From: Priapulus caudatus
Taxonomy: Eukaryota > Priapulida > Priapulimorpha > Priapulimorphida > Priapulidae
DNA length: 36,263 nt
NCBI RefSeq assembly: GCF_000485595.1
Contig: NW_014577088.1
Location: 46,983 to 83,245 of the forward strand
Direction of reading: 5' to 3'
Shown: piece after piece, positions 33,901-36,263 of the stretch
Layout: each line of letters begins with the position of its first letter
Numbering within the stretch: the first letter of the stretch is position 1
Translations under genes and position numbers: made by a program
Notes under the pieces: generated by a model
Databases searched by the model: none
Seen by the model: the letters and a program-made list of their open reading frames with translations, nothing else
Told to the model about the DNA's origin: nothing

Positions 33901-35100
33901 GTACATTACTAATTGCTTTTCTGTTAATGTATACAAACGCAACACCCAACACACTCATTTTAATATTCTTAGCATTACCAGCTTGCTTATATGTCAAGAT
34001 ACGCGCGACCATTATTCAAGTGGCCTCTCCCAGTTCAAGAAGCCTACCAGTCCCAAAGATACTAGTTCCACGCAAGTTTACAGGAACACCCAAAACAAAC
34101 ACCTGGCTCAAATGCAGATCCTCCTCGTCAGGACACCCTTTTCCTATTACATAAAGGTTCACAGATCTTCGACTTGAAAGGCTCCATTAGAAACCGAACT
34201 GGCTAGCACGTCTGAAAATAGAGGGAATCCCGTGCTTACTCGATGAAACCCTACTCCGAACAGTGAGTTTCCAGCGCGAAAGTATCTGGACTGACATTTC
34301 CAATGTGCGCACAGTATAATTGATATACCCAGTACTCTCTCACTTCGTCATCATACAAGATGGTTCTGTTGTCAGCAGTGATTATATAGCGTAACTCAAA
34401 TGACATATAAATGATATAATAACAAATCACATGTAATATGTAAAATGTTTGACTTTCAGTGACGTGCGACACACCACTCTACATTCGTCAATATTCCAAG
34501 ACTGTTCTCACAATGGCAATCAACAGTGATACACACTTCCTCTCCAGCCATCTGGTGATGGACTATTCACTGCTAGTTGGCACAGACGATAACACCAAGG
34601 AACTCGTTGTTGGCATAATTGGTAAAAACATTCGATTGAATAGATGTTGAATTGCGAGTGTCGACATGTGATTATGTAGGGTAGAAGTTCATTTGTAAGT
34701 CATCAGGATAATATAATGATAGTTGATATAATGATAGTATGAATGCACTTTTATTATTCTTATTTACATTATTATGTTTACATACTATAAAAATTCAATG
34801 CAATTAAAACGTTAAGAATGTTCTTTAAAAAAAAAGCAGATGTCGTCATTAGTCGAGGTAAAAATGCACGATGTAGGTATTGATATCTGTTTACTAATTA
34901 CAGACTACATTCGCACGTTCACCTGGGACAAGAGGCTAGAGATGGTGGTCAAGGCTTCAGGCATCCTTGGAGGGCAGGGGAAGATGCCTACCGTTGTCTC
35001 CCCAGAGCTTTATCGTACACGGTTTTGCGAAGCCATGGAGCGATACTTTTTGTGTGTGCCAGACCGGTGGTATGGCCTGGGCAGAGGTGTCGACTGCTGA
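12134..35100 (+). CDS. PIKFYVE: PIKfyve/Fab1 phosphatidylinositol-3-phosphate 5-kinase, whole gene (about 40 coding exons)
   Basis: This gene encodes the large lipid kinase that phosphorylates PI3P on endosomal and lysosomal membranes to PI(3,5)P2. In known systems it works in a complex with Vac14 and Fig4. The exons listed separately spell the family order: N-terminal motif, FYVE finger (about residues 148-215), DEP (about 318-405), CCT/TCP-1-like domain (about 595-860), a disordered linker, the Cys-rich region (about 1376-1550) and the C-terminal PIPK-type kinase (about 2110-2405). Intron phases match at every junction from exon 1 to exon 36. The predicted length is about 2,400 residues; human is about 2,100, and much of the excess lies in exon 15 and the exon 24-35 linker. 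Exons 37 and 38 (catalytic core) contain several frame breaks, while exons 39-40 are clean and end in a family-like C-terminus (LGRGVDC). Identity is very secure; exact ends of a few exons are inferred. Confidence 0.96.
12432..12739 (+). CDS. PIKFYVE: PIKfyve exon 2, N-terminal Ser-rich linker
   Basis: The acceptor is CCCAG and phase 1 rebuilds an Asp codon across the join. The product is Ser/Thr-rich (SSREGSSSHSPSP) and ends in TAQTVLKRLRSILDHTNQ, equivalent to the conserved STVLKRLKEIMEG helix before the FYVE domain. The donor CAG|GTTTGA is weak, but it gives phase 0 and an in-frame join to exon 3. Confidence 0.85.
13131..13196. repeat. Perfect 66-bp palindrome in intron 2
   Basis: AAAATTTGACTAGATAACTA, then ACTAGCTGTGTAT, is followed without spacer by its exact reverse complement. 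It is unrelated to the CAGGAG hairpin family. Confidence 0.93.
13240..13789. mobile_element. hAT-type MITE in intron 2 with 8-bp target duplication
   Basis: It begins CAGGGCTCGAATTAACCGAC and ends with the near reverse complement CGTCGCTTAATTTGAGCCCTG. ACCCTGGA flanks both sides (13232-13239 and 13790-13797). CAGGG ends with an 8-bp duplication are the hAT signature. The interior has GACGGCA/TGCCGTC repeats, plus a CAGGAG-type hairpin (13452-13493). The downstream end is 94 bp before exon 3. Confidence 0.9.
13452..13493. repeat. Imperfect hairpin family copy inside the intron 2 MITE
   Basis: CAGGAGGGAATAATAACAG pairs imperfectly with ATTATTCGCTCCTG, followed by ATA. It shows the family inserts into other elements. 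Confidence 0.75.
13883..14072 (+). CDS. PIKFYVE: PIKfyve exon 3, FYVE zinc finger
   Basis: This exon encodes most of the PI3P-binding FYVE finger: the WMPD (WxxD) motif, paired cysteines in CKECYDC, the basic RRRHHCR signature, RVCG, and FCSRCCNQE. These residues bind two zinc ions and the PI3P headgroup, placing the enzyme on endosomes. The acceptor ATTCAG is only about 90 bp downstream of a hAT-like MITE. The donor is G|GTGAGT, phase 1. Confidence 0.95.
14369..14864 (+). CDS. PIKFYVE: PIKfyve exon 4, end of FYVE and start of DEP domain
   Basis: It begins with GDLRVCTYCCKMVLSYA, which supplies the last FYVE cysteines. A Ser-rich linker follows (FFWEEDLLKPVG resembles the family's FLEDDL motif). 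The first part of DEP comes next: LKELWCQIT, then RHRLRNYTNCIVGNELVDWL. The donor is AG|GTTTGT, phase 2. Confidence 0.93.
15048..15159 (+). CDS. PIKFYVE: PIKfyve exon 5, end of DEP domain
   Basis: The translation YQAGAIGQALMDAKFLECV followed by FSDEYQLYKAGK matches the C-terminal half of the human DEP domain (AIAIGQAMVDGRWLDCV...FRDEYALYRP). The acceptor is GTCAG and the donor AAG|GTATTA, phase 0. Confidence 0.93.
15497..15846. mobile_element. hAT-like MITE next to the exon 6 acceptor
   Basis: The ends TAGGGGTAGAAATTAAC and, reversed, CAAGGTGCAAAATTAAC are imperfect TIRs, with TATCTC at both outer flanks. The interior repeats GGGAGTCC-ACAGACTCCC. The right end lies about 20 bp before exon 6. 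Confidence 0.68.
15867..16017 (+). CDS. PIKFYVE: PIKfyve exon 6, acidic linker with EPTWFKEI motif
   Basis: It contains EPTWFKEIQREEEE, equivalent to the conserved EPSWFKDIKFDD segment, followed by a charged Glu/Lys tail. Phase fixes the start at 15867 after TTTAAG. The donor is A|GTAAGT. The end of a transposon-like repeat lies only about 20 bp upstream of the acceptor. Confidence 0.87.
16201..16368 (+). CDS. PIKFYVE: PIKfyve exon 7, Ser-rich linker
   Basis: This exon encodes RSRSSLLESRNEQSTSSIDS, then ATFYLNLDEEKG and a basic tail. It corresponds to human SSFQSTVDSDSAASISLNVELDN. The downstream donor A|GTGAGA (16368) is chosen because it gives phase 1 and joins exon 8. A nearer GTAAAG at 16332 would break the frame. 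Confidence 0.75.
16605..16715 (+). CDS. PIKFYVE: PIKfyve exon 8, linker before CCT domain
   Basis: The acceptor is GGTAG and the donor G|GTTAGT, phase 1 on both sides. The translation LSGKALDVRQTSMGENAIGS and then TSSGTQDDFIK corresponds in position to the human GGQQLSISDAFIKE segment. Similarity is weak, but the frame is open and the phases fit. Confidence 0.7.
17040..17154 (+). CDS. PIKFYVE: PIKfyve exon 9, linker before CCT domain
   Basis: The acceptor is GCTTCAG, with phase 1 entering and phase 2 leaving (AG|GTGCCA). The product includes MSAEKADYWQTGTSALMSED and leads into the conserved ANYHMVALL start of exon 10. It is poorly conserved and is placed by phase and position. Confidence 0.75.
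17516..17580. repeat. (CA)n-rich microsatellite, intron 9
   Basis: ACACGCACAC alternation. The rest of intron 9 (17155-17677) shows nothing recognisable. Confidence 0.85.
17678..17858 (+). CDS. PIKFYVE: PIKfyve exon 10, start of CCT (TCP-1/Cpn60-like) domain
   Basis: The sequence ANYHMVALLKQLLSSECLS and RPDVKHEGDDMDIRQYVHIKK closely matches human NHNHMMALLQQLLHSDSLS and RPDVKNQDDDMDIRQFVHIKK. The chaperonin-like domain mediates binding to Vac14-type scaffolds in this family. The donor is AAG|GTGAGA, phase 0. Confidence 0.96.
17859..18353 (+). other. Intron 10, nothing recognised
   Basis: AT-rich unique sequence between a GTGAGA donor and a GACAG acceptor. Confidence 0.7.
18354..18533 (+). 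CDS. PIKFYVE: PIKfyve exon 11, CCT domain
   Basis: It encodes VPGASKTDTKIIHGIVCSKN and then VAHKNMMTQITNPKVLLLRS, matching human IPGGKKFDSVVVNGFVCTKN and IAHKKMSSCIKNPKILLLKC. The exon is 180 nt, phase 0 at both ends, with acceptor GACAG and donor CAG|GTACAT. Confidence 0.96.
18918..18952. repeat. (TA)n in intron 11
   Basis: TA dinucleotide tract about 50 bp before the exon 12 acceptor. Confidence 0.9.
19002..19142 (+). CDS. PIKFYVE: PIKfyve exon 12, CCT domain
   Basis: EKEFLRNSVAKLAGMGPDVI and LVEKSASRLAQDFILETGMS match the human EREFLKNYVQRI...LVEKTVSRIAQDMLLEHGIT block. The acceptor TTATCAG lies about 45 bp after a (TA)n tract. The donor is CCG|GTAAGT, phase 0. Confidence 0.95.
19166..19312. 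repeat. 49-bp unit repeated three times, intron 12
   Basis: Three identical copies starting TCTTCTAAGATGGAGCTTGT and ending CTATAGTAACCTA. Perfect identity indicates a very recent expansion. Confidence 0.96.
19434..19572 (+). CDS. PIKFYVE: PIKfyve exon 13, CCT domain
   Basis: It encodes SVLSRVARCTQADVVQSIEG, then RPRLGFCHQF, equivalent to human QVLERISRMTQGDLVMSMDQ and KPHLGTCHKF. The acceptor is CTGCAG and the donor G|GTAATG, phase 1. Confidence 0.95.
19573..20058 (+). other. Intron 13, nothing recognised
   Basis: AT-rich. A 22-nt exon-like segment at about 19761 does not fit the phases. Confidence 0.6.
20059..20153 (+). CDS. PIKFYVE: PIKfyve exon 14, CCT domain
   Basis: KVKNLMYFDGCASHLYCTVI followed by LRGGSTAELKK matches human KTLMFFEGCPQHLGCTIKLRGG. 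LRGG is a typical TCP-1-like motif. The acceptor is TTGCAG and the donor AAG|GTATAA, phase 0. Confidence 0.95.
20307..21935 (+). CDS. PIKFYVE: PIKfyve exon 15, end of CCT and long disordered linker
   Basis: This 543-codon exon begins VKEILQLMIYVAYHNRLETC and FLMDESVMP, the end of the CCT domain. A long Ser/Asp/Arg-rich linker follows, with little similarity to human except short blocks. One is LKYAPPFLETQPGRRCILR (about 21500-21550), which resembles the SPFLLETPAG block of the family. Another is LPSHPFLLERFTAG with LLSDFRARGG (about 21685-21780), equivalent to the SDFRARGGR motif of the family. From about 20860 to 21800 it is very GC- and CpG-rich, unlike its surroundings. The donor AAG|GTACTC at 21936 gives phase 0 and joins YDCLNPYNHQ. 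The open frame continues to 22043, but that tail is intron. Confidence 0.93.
22038..22480. repeat. (CGTC)n-headed dispersed repeat, intron 15
   Basis: A (CGTC)n tract (about 22055-22100), then CACAAATCTTAACCGCTCGA, GGTCAAAGGTCA direct repeats (about 22203 and 22376) and CTCGACCTAGGCTCGTGATA. The same order recurs, diverged, at 32130-32600. Confidence 0.85.
22481..23267 (+). other. Rest of intron 15, nothing recognised
   Basis: Unique sequence up to the TTTCAG acceptor of exon 16. Confidence 0.5.
23268..23368 (+). CDS. PIKFYVE: PIKfyve exon 16, conserved Cys-rich region
   Basis: YDCLNPYNHQKMAVLFNSYS and then SANAPNYCVNPW match human VDCLNPVNHQRLCVLFSSSS...SNAPSACVSPW. This Cys/His-rich block between CCT and kinase is specific to Fab1/PIKfyve. 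The acceptor is TTTCAG and the donor TG|GTATGT, phase 2. Confidence 0.95.
23632..23703 (+). CDS. PIKFYVE: PIKfyve exon 17, conserved Cys-rich region
   Basis: The exon encodes VVTMDFYGRNDITLGAFLER and then YCFR, nearly identical to human IVTMEFYGKNDLTLGIFLERYCFR. It is a 72-nt exon, phase 2 on both sides (GCTTCAG acceptor, AG|GTAAGT donor). Confidence 0.97.
23867..24038 (+). CDS. PIKFYVE: PIKfyve exon 18, conserved Cys-rich region (GC donor)
   Basis: It encodes QTYLCPSVLCDTPMLDHIRK, then EEGCVQIDLRKLE and MWSWCRKCRQ, matching human PSYQCPSMFCDTPMVHHIRR...YSWCRICKQ. The only frame-consistent donor is CAG|GCAAGT, a strong GC-type donor, phase 0. Confidence 0.95.
24189..24370 (+). CDS. PIKFYVE: PIKfyve exon 19, conserved Cys-rich region
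   Basis: VTPVVPMSRSTWSMSFAKYL, ELRFHGYQYGCRAEQ and HSLHHDYYQYFGSGEYVASF align with human VTPVVALSNESWSMSFAKYLELRF...SIHHDYHQYFSYNQMVASF. The donor is AA|GTAAGT, phase 2. Confidence 0.97.
24386..24465. repeat. (TG)n/(CG)-rich microsatellite, intron 19
   Basis: GTGTGCGTGC alternation directly after the exon 19 donor. Confidence 0.88.
24705..24818 (+). CDS. PIKFYVE: PIKfyve exon 20
   Basis: The exon encodes YSPILLREICLPPSIITVKE, like human YSPIRLLEVCVPLPKIFIKR, then DRIKHNDIIENVKYLAVK, the start of the following helical region. The acceptor is TGTAG and the donor AA|GTAAGC, phase 2. Confidence 0.94.
25103..25234 (+). CDS. PIKFYVE: PIKfyve exon 21, helical region
   Basis: GYGVYSAVLERILTLKEAVV and then KQQIERSEFRR match the spacing of human VSQVYVAIDERLASLKTDTF...KEMEEGEFKNW, a helical segment. 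The exon is 132 nt, phase 2 at both ends (TTTTAG acceptor). Confidence 0.9.
25553..25635 (+). CDS. PIKFYVE: PIKfyve exon 22, helical region
   Basis: The translation YIEDIQLMLVVPELTTFLDN parallels human WIEKMQARLMSSSVDTPQQL. The acceptor is TTGTAG and the donor G|GTACAT, phase 1. Confidence 0.88.
25842..25926 (+). CDS. PIKFYVE: PIKfyve exon 23, helical region
   Basis: LQLFLEILDSITKLKTVIAG and then VVFWNAR match human LQSVFESLIAKKQSLCEVLQAWNNR. The acceptor is TTTCAG and the donor AG|GTGAGC, phase 2. Confidence 0.9.
26055..26229 (+). CDS. PIKFYVE: PIKfyve exon 24, linker
   Basis: It begins ITEFLQAKKLEDKIKSK, like human LQDLFQQEKGRKR, then becomes a Pro/Ser/Thr-rich spacer. The acceptor is CTTTAG. 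The donor GCT|GTGAGT gives phase 0. Confidence 0.87.
26376..26547 (+). CDS. PIKFYVE: PIKfyve exon 25, linker
   Basis: This low-conservation Ser/Thr/Pro-rich linker (EMPSTTLQKQSSGIFVNTT, then PPGGSEINDLSIPELGQTGS) is placed by open frame, acceptor TTTCTAG, donor G|GTAAGT (phase 1) and position. Confidence 0.8.
26667..26750 (+). CDS. PIKFYVE: PIKfyve exon 26, linker with alternative acceptors
   Basis: The product GIHAVSAECQETVDALTKLE is unconserved. Two in-frame acceptors exist, ATTAG at 26666 and ATGCAG at 26678, so the start could shift by four codons without changing frame. The donor is G|GTAAGC, phase 1. Confidence 0.72.
26994..27134 (+). CDS. PIKFYVE: PIKfyve exon 27, linker
   Basis: The acceptor AAACAG follows a T-rich tract and the donor is G|GTAGGT, phase 1 on both sides. 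It encodes ASCSSAGGVSQNSPVEFSVD and then an acidic segment with a DKDERFVV stretch. I see no clear human counterpart beyond position. Confidence 0.75.
27150..27285. repeat. (TG)n/(CG)n microsatellite, intron 27
   Basis: TGTGCGTGCGCGCG alternation followed by a G homopolymer. Confidence 0.92.
27442..27525 (+). CDS. PIKFYVE: PIKfyve exon 28, linker (NAGNAG acceptor)
   Basis: The exon encodes GVDMLRSHRRCLSDGETQMK and then QANKWSA. A tandem acceptor GCAGCAG allows starts at 27442 or 27445, adding or dropping one Ala codon. The donor is G|GTACGA, phase 1. Confidence 0.75.
27731..27845 (+). CDS. PIKFYVE: PIKfyve exon 29
   Basis: Conservation returns here: GATMKTIFTQLISGSGYVPL matches human STMKAIFANLLPGNSYNPI, ahead of the PFPF motif. 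The donor TT|GTAATT (phase 2) makes a Phe codon with exon 30. Confidence 0.92.
28075..28170 (+). CDS. PIKFYVE: PIKfyve exon 30
   Basis: PPDEHYLPPDPGSVPVVIYD and then KESSSIIAYTL match human DPDKHYLMYEHERVPIAVCEKEPSSIIAFAL. The acceptor is TTGCAG and the donor AC|GTATAT, phase 2. Confidence 0.95.
28249..28272 (+). CDS. PIKFYVE: Candidate PIKfyve exon 31, 24-nt microexon
   Basis: TTTTAG precedes and GTAAGT follows a 24-nt segment encoding HHDKQCLL in frame (phase 2 both sides). Skipping it joins ...IIAYTLT to SSEYASQL, which aligns without a gap to human IIAFALSCKEYRNAL, so it is either an optional cassette or a false call. Confidence 0.4.
28400..28483 (+). CDS. PIKFYVE: PIKfyve exon 32
   Basis: SSEYASQLEHIQVALRQLAT follows the pattern of human CKEYRNALEELSKATQ. 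The acceptor is TTGCAG and the donor AG|GTAACA, phase 2. Confidence 0.9.
28612..28679 (+). CDS. PIKFYVE: PIKfyve exon 33, linker
   Basis: PTTKRRNQSGDQLSQDGLDI lies where the human Ser/Pro-rich linker (SRPKSSSPIRLPEMSGGQ) sits. The acceptor is TTTCAG and the donor G|GTATTA, phase 1. Without splicing the frame runs only to a TAA about 13 codons later. Confidence 0.78.
28680..29519 (+). other. Intron 33, nothing recognised
   Basis: Short AT-rich chance frames only (28935-29159, 29184-29369). Confidence 0.6.
29520..29666 (+). CDS. PIKFYVE: PIKfyve exon 34, linker with LAFFRG motif
   Basis: SAVLAFFRGKDVERSPKLL clearly matches the human SGMLSFFRGTAGKSPDLSS motif. The acceptor ATTGAG follows a pyrimidine-rich tract. 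The donor GATG|GTATCG (phase 1) is followed by three in-frame 21-bp intron repeats. Confidence 0.87.
29694..29756. repeat. 21-bp unit repeated three times after exon 34
   Basis: Three tandem copies of TTGTGACTTTGCCATGTCTG plus one base, starting 27 bp after the exon 34 donor and in frame with it. The rest of intron 34 (to 30288) shows nothing else. Confidence 0.93.
30289..30375 (+). CDS. PIKFYVE: PIKfyve exon 35, approach to kinase domain
   Basis: It ends in KALKQGLNLHIEL, equivalent to human KKQLINPHVELQF at the start of the kinase domain. The acceptor is TTCTAG and the donor C|GTATGT, phase 1. Confidence 0.9.
30567..30890. repeat. Dispersed repeat with hairpin head and (CGTC)n, intron 35
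   Basis: AGCTCACCTTGAC, a short loop and GTCAAGCTGAGCT form a hairpin with one mismatch. A (CGTC)n tract (about 30614-30668) and TCAACATTTCGCTTTGGTCA follow. I recall similar hairpin-CGTC repeats in molluscan and other lophotrochozoan genomes. The rest of intron 35 (30891-31691) shows nothing recognised. Confidence 0.75.
31692..31868 (+). CDS. PIKFYVE: PIKfyve exon 36, kinase N-lobe
   Basis: QFSDNAAKFYCRVYFAESFR, then EEHYIRSLSRCFTWMARGGK and SGSTFCKTQ, match human QFSDANAKFYCRLYYAGEFH...ARGGKSGAAFY. The Gly-rich RGGKSG segment is the nucleotide-binding loop of PIPK-type kinases. This is the last intact exon before the damaged stretch. The donor is G|GTGATT, phase 1. Confidence 0.96.
31956..31969. 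repeat. C homopolymer, intron 36
   Basis: A run of about 14 C at the edge of the low-quality stretch. Confidence 0.85.
32130..32600. repeat. Diverged copy of the intron 15 dispersed repeat, intron 36
   Basis: GGCACAAAATCTTAACCGCT, ACGTACTGACTCACGATAT, CTTAACGCTCGACCTATGCT and CAAAACATGACAAGTCAAAA follow the order of 22110-22500. Many single-base gains and losses separate the two. Confidence 0.75.
32870..33080. repeat. Dispersed repeat with GATTAGGGTT and ACCATAAAA core, intron 36
   Basis: It shares the order TTTATTTACA, CAATTTAATAACA, TTAGGGTTCAGTC, CCATAAAAAGGAG with 36150-36263. Its core resembles that of the MITE at 10507-10720. Confidence 0.65.
33081..33792 (+). other. Rest of intron 36, nothing recognised
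   Basis: No conserved kinase motif is seen before exon 37. Sequence accuracy here is doubtful. Confidence 0.5.
33793..33900 (+). CDS. PIKFYVE: PIKfyve exon 37, kinase N-lobe, frame-broken in this sequence
   Basis: After TCTCAG, phase 1 gives DDRFIL, the start of the conserved DDRFILKQM block that carries the ATP-binding lysine. The next recognisable codons (QMS at 33812) are already in another frame, and further shifts follow in what should be the QSFLDFAPHYF stretch. The tentative donor is at 33901. The exon is certain as a homologous remnant, but its present sequence cannot encode the block. Confidence 0.7.
34034..34260 (+). CDS. PIKFYVE: PIKfyve exon 38, kinase core, frame-broken in this sequence
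   Basis: Recognisable blocks appear in different frames: KPT near 34040, VYRN at 34076, NTWLK near 34100, LLV near 34125, the family signature FDLKGSIRNR at 34168-34197, and LLDETLL at about 34234-34256. At least four frame switches occur in about 180 bases. Both ends are approximate; a GTGAGT donor lies at 34263. FDLKGS is part of the catalytic machinery of PIPK enzymes, so an intact exon is expected in a functional gene. Confidence 0.75.
34460..34621 (+). CDS. PIKFYVE: PIKfyve exon 39, kinase C-lobe
   Basis: TCDTPLYIRQYSKTVLTMAI, then HFLSSHLVMDYSLLVGTDD and KELVVGII match the human block almost residue for residue. MDYSLL holds the metal/catalytic region. The acceptor is TTTCAG and the donor G|GTAAAA, phase 1. 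The frame is intact. Confidence 0.96.
34904..35100 (+). CDS. PIKFYVE: PIKfyve exon 40, kinase activation loop and C-terminus
   Basis: DYIRTFTWDKRLEMVVKASG, then ILGGQGKMPTVVSPELYRTR, then RYFLCVPDRWYGLGRGVDC, end at TGA 35098-35100. It includes the activation/specificity loop that selects PI3P. Human ends in LGLNC, so the C-terminus is complete. Confidence 0.97.
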
Positions 35101-36149
35101 TTATTTATAACTTCTGTTATGTGTTGAATCGGATAATGTTACTAGGTTGGTCAAGCTGAACCAGTGTATACGTATCTTTCGTTCATGCATCCTAATCTCG
35201 ACTTTGTGGCATTCTGTTGGCGAGAATTACGTTTAGAATGTCCTATCACAACAATGATTGGCTAGAGCTGCCTGTCAATCATGCCACCGATTTAGAACCT
35301 ACAGACCACAGCTGTCGACAAGTTATATTAATTATATAATATATTTCTCCCATAAAAATCACTGGCCATCATCTCATAGGCTGTGATGTGATAACGTAGG
35401 GGAATATAATGTGAAATTATCAGTGCGTGTGTGCCTGCATGCGTGCATGCTCACGTGTATGCTCATTTGAAGGTAAAAATTTGAGATAGGCCTAGACCTC
35501 AAAGGTGTATTAATTTGCTGAATGGAGGTCAGAATTGAATCATTTAAACTGTGATTATGGAAAACTAATTGATGGTTTATAATTTATTGTCTGTTATACT
35601 ATGAACATAAATAAACTGCCATATATAATAATTGTACATTAAACAATGGTTAAGGTTATTCTTAAACTTTAAAAAGTTTCAATGAATAGTATTAGAATAG
35701 AGACATTGTATACCGTGTTTAAAAGAGGAGTAATATAATGCCAGGCTGTGCATTTACAACAGAATTGGGTCACTATTGAAAAACTGAAGAATTCATATGA
35801 ACATTAGGAGTCAGATCTTCACGCAACAAAATTCTGTATGAAAGCAATGTTCCTTTTTAATTTTAATGCATTTCAAGACAACGTTCTGTTTGTCTACCTA
35901 TTAAAACATTGCTAGCTAATAAGAACTGGTGACAAAATGGCGCTAGCCTGACACGGTAGCTGACACTGCCCAAATACGTCACAGTGTGTATATTCAGGGC
36001 ACATCCAAATCTAGAACCCAATATTGCCTGGATAGCCAAAGGCCACTACAGCACAGGTCTATCCAGGTGCTCAAAGTTCGGTTGGATCGAACCATGCTGA
36101 TTTTTTATATTTACCTGTTTTCTGCTATTTTTCTATCTTCTATGCATTT
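35101..36149. other. 3' flank of PIKfyve, no further gene
   Basis: Presumed 3' UTR to about 35640, then AT-rich unique sequence. No conserved frame. Confidence 0.6.
35610..35615 (+). promoter_or_regulatory. Candidate polyadenylation signal AATAAA
   Basis: AATAAA lies about 510 bp after the PIKfyve stop codon, with an ATTAAA at about 35634. It is the first canonical hexamer I noticed downstream and would give a 3' UTR of roughly half a kilobase. Confidence 0.4.
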
Positions 36150-36263
36150 AATCTATTGTTTACGCAGATATTTACTATGATTTATTTACACGCAATTTGA
36201 TAACACCAAATAATTTTTTAAAATATGGTTAGGTTGGGTCAGCAATGCACCATAAAACAGGAG
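36150..36263. repeat. Dispersed repeat copy cut by the window end
   Basis: TTTATTTACACGCAATTTGA, TGGTTAGGTTGGGTCAGCAA and TGCACCATAAAACAGGAG match the 32.9-kb copy and the core of the 10.5-kb MITE. Confidence 0.7.

Overview
This window is nuclear DNA from an animal, most likely a marine invertebrate. It holds one protein-coding gene in about 40 small exons with GT-AG introns, in AT-rich DNA (except exon 15) crowded with microsatellites, minisatellites and small inverted-repeat transposons. TTAGGG-type repeats fit a metazoan. The (CGTC)n-linked intron repeats recall ones common in lophotrochozoans, but I cannot name the phylum with confidence. I found no prokaryotic gene organisation, CRISPR array, tRNA or rRNA.

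The gene, on the plus strand from about 12134 to 35100, is the orthologue of PIKfyve/Fab1, the phosphatidylinositol-3-phosphate 5-kinase that makes PI(3,5)P2 on endosomes and lysosomes. Exon by exon I recover the full family architecture: N-terminus, FYVE finger (exons 3-4), DEP domain (exons 4-5), chaperonin-like CCT domain (exons 10-15), a 1.6-kb linker exon (15), the conserved Cys-rich region (exons 16-19), a variable helical and Ser-rich linker (exons 20-35), and the C-terminal lipid kinase (exons 35-40). Splice phases join in frame from exon 1 to exon 36, giving about 2,400 residues against about 2,100 in human.

Positions 1-12133 show no recognisable gene. They hold a 42-bp minisatellite, TA, CA, TCTA and TG tracts, a family of short hairpins, and a dense nest of small DNA transposons between about 8 and 12 kb. 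Several of these have clear terminal inverted repeats and target-site duplications (hAT-like, mariner-like and Helitron-like ends, and one with a 9-bp duplication), and two carry telomere-like TTAGGG cores. More MITEs lie inside PIKfyve introns, two of them close to splice acceptors.

The most important oddity is about 31.9-34.3 kb. The two exons for the core of the kinase domain are recognisable there, but their reading frame switches many times, while the exons on both sides are intact. A noisy assembly patch is the likeliest cause, and any automatic gene model will be broken there. Other points of interest are a GC-AG intron, a 24-nt optional microexon, NAGNAG-type acceptors, a 66-bp perfect palindrome, and a very GC-rich linker exon. 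I did not find a novel multi-gene system.
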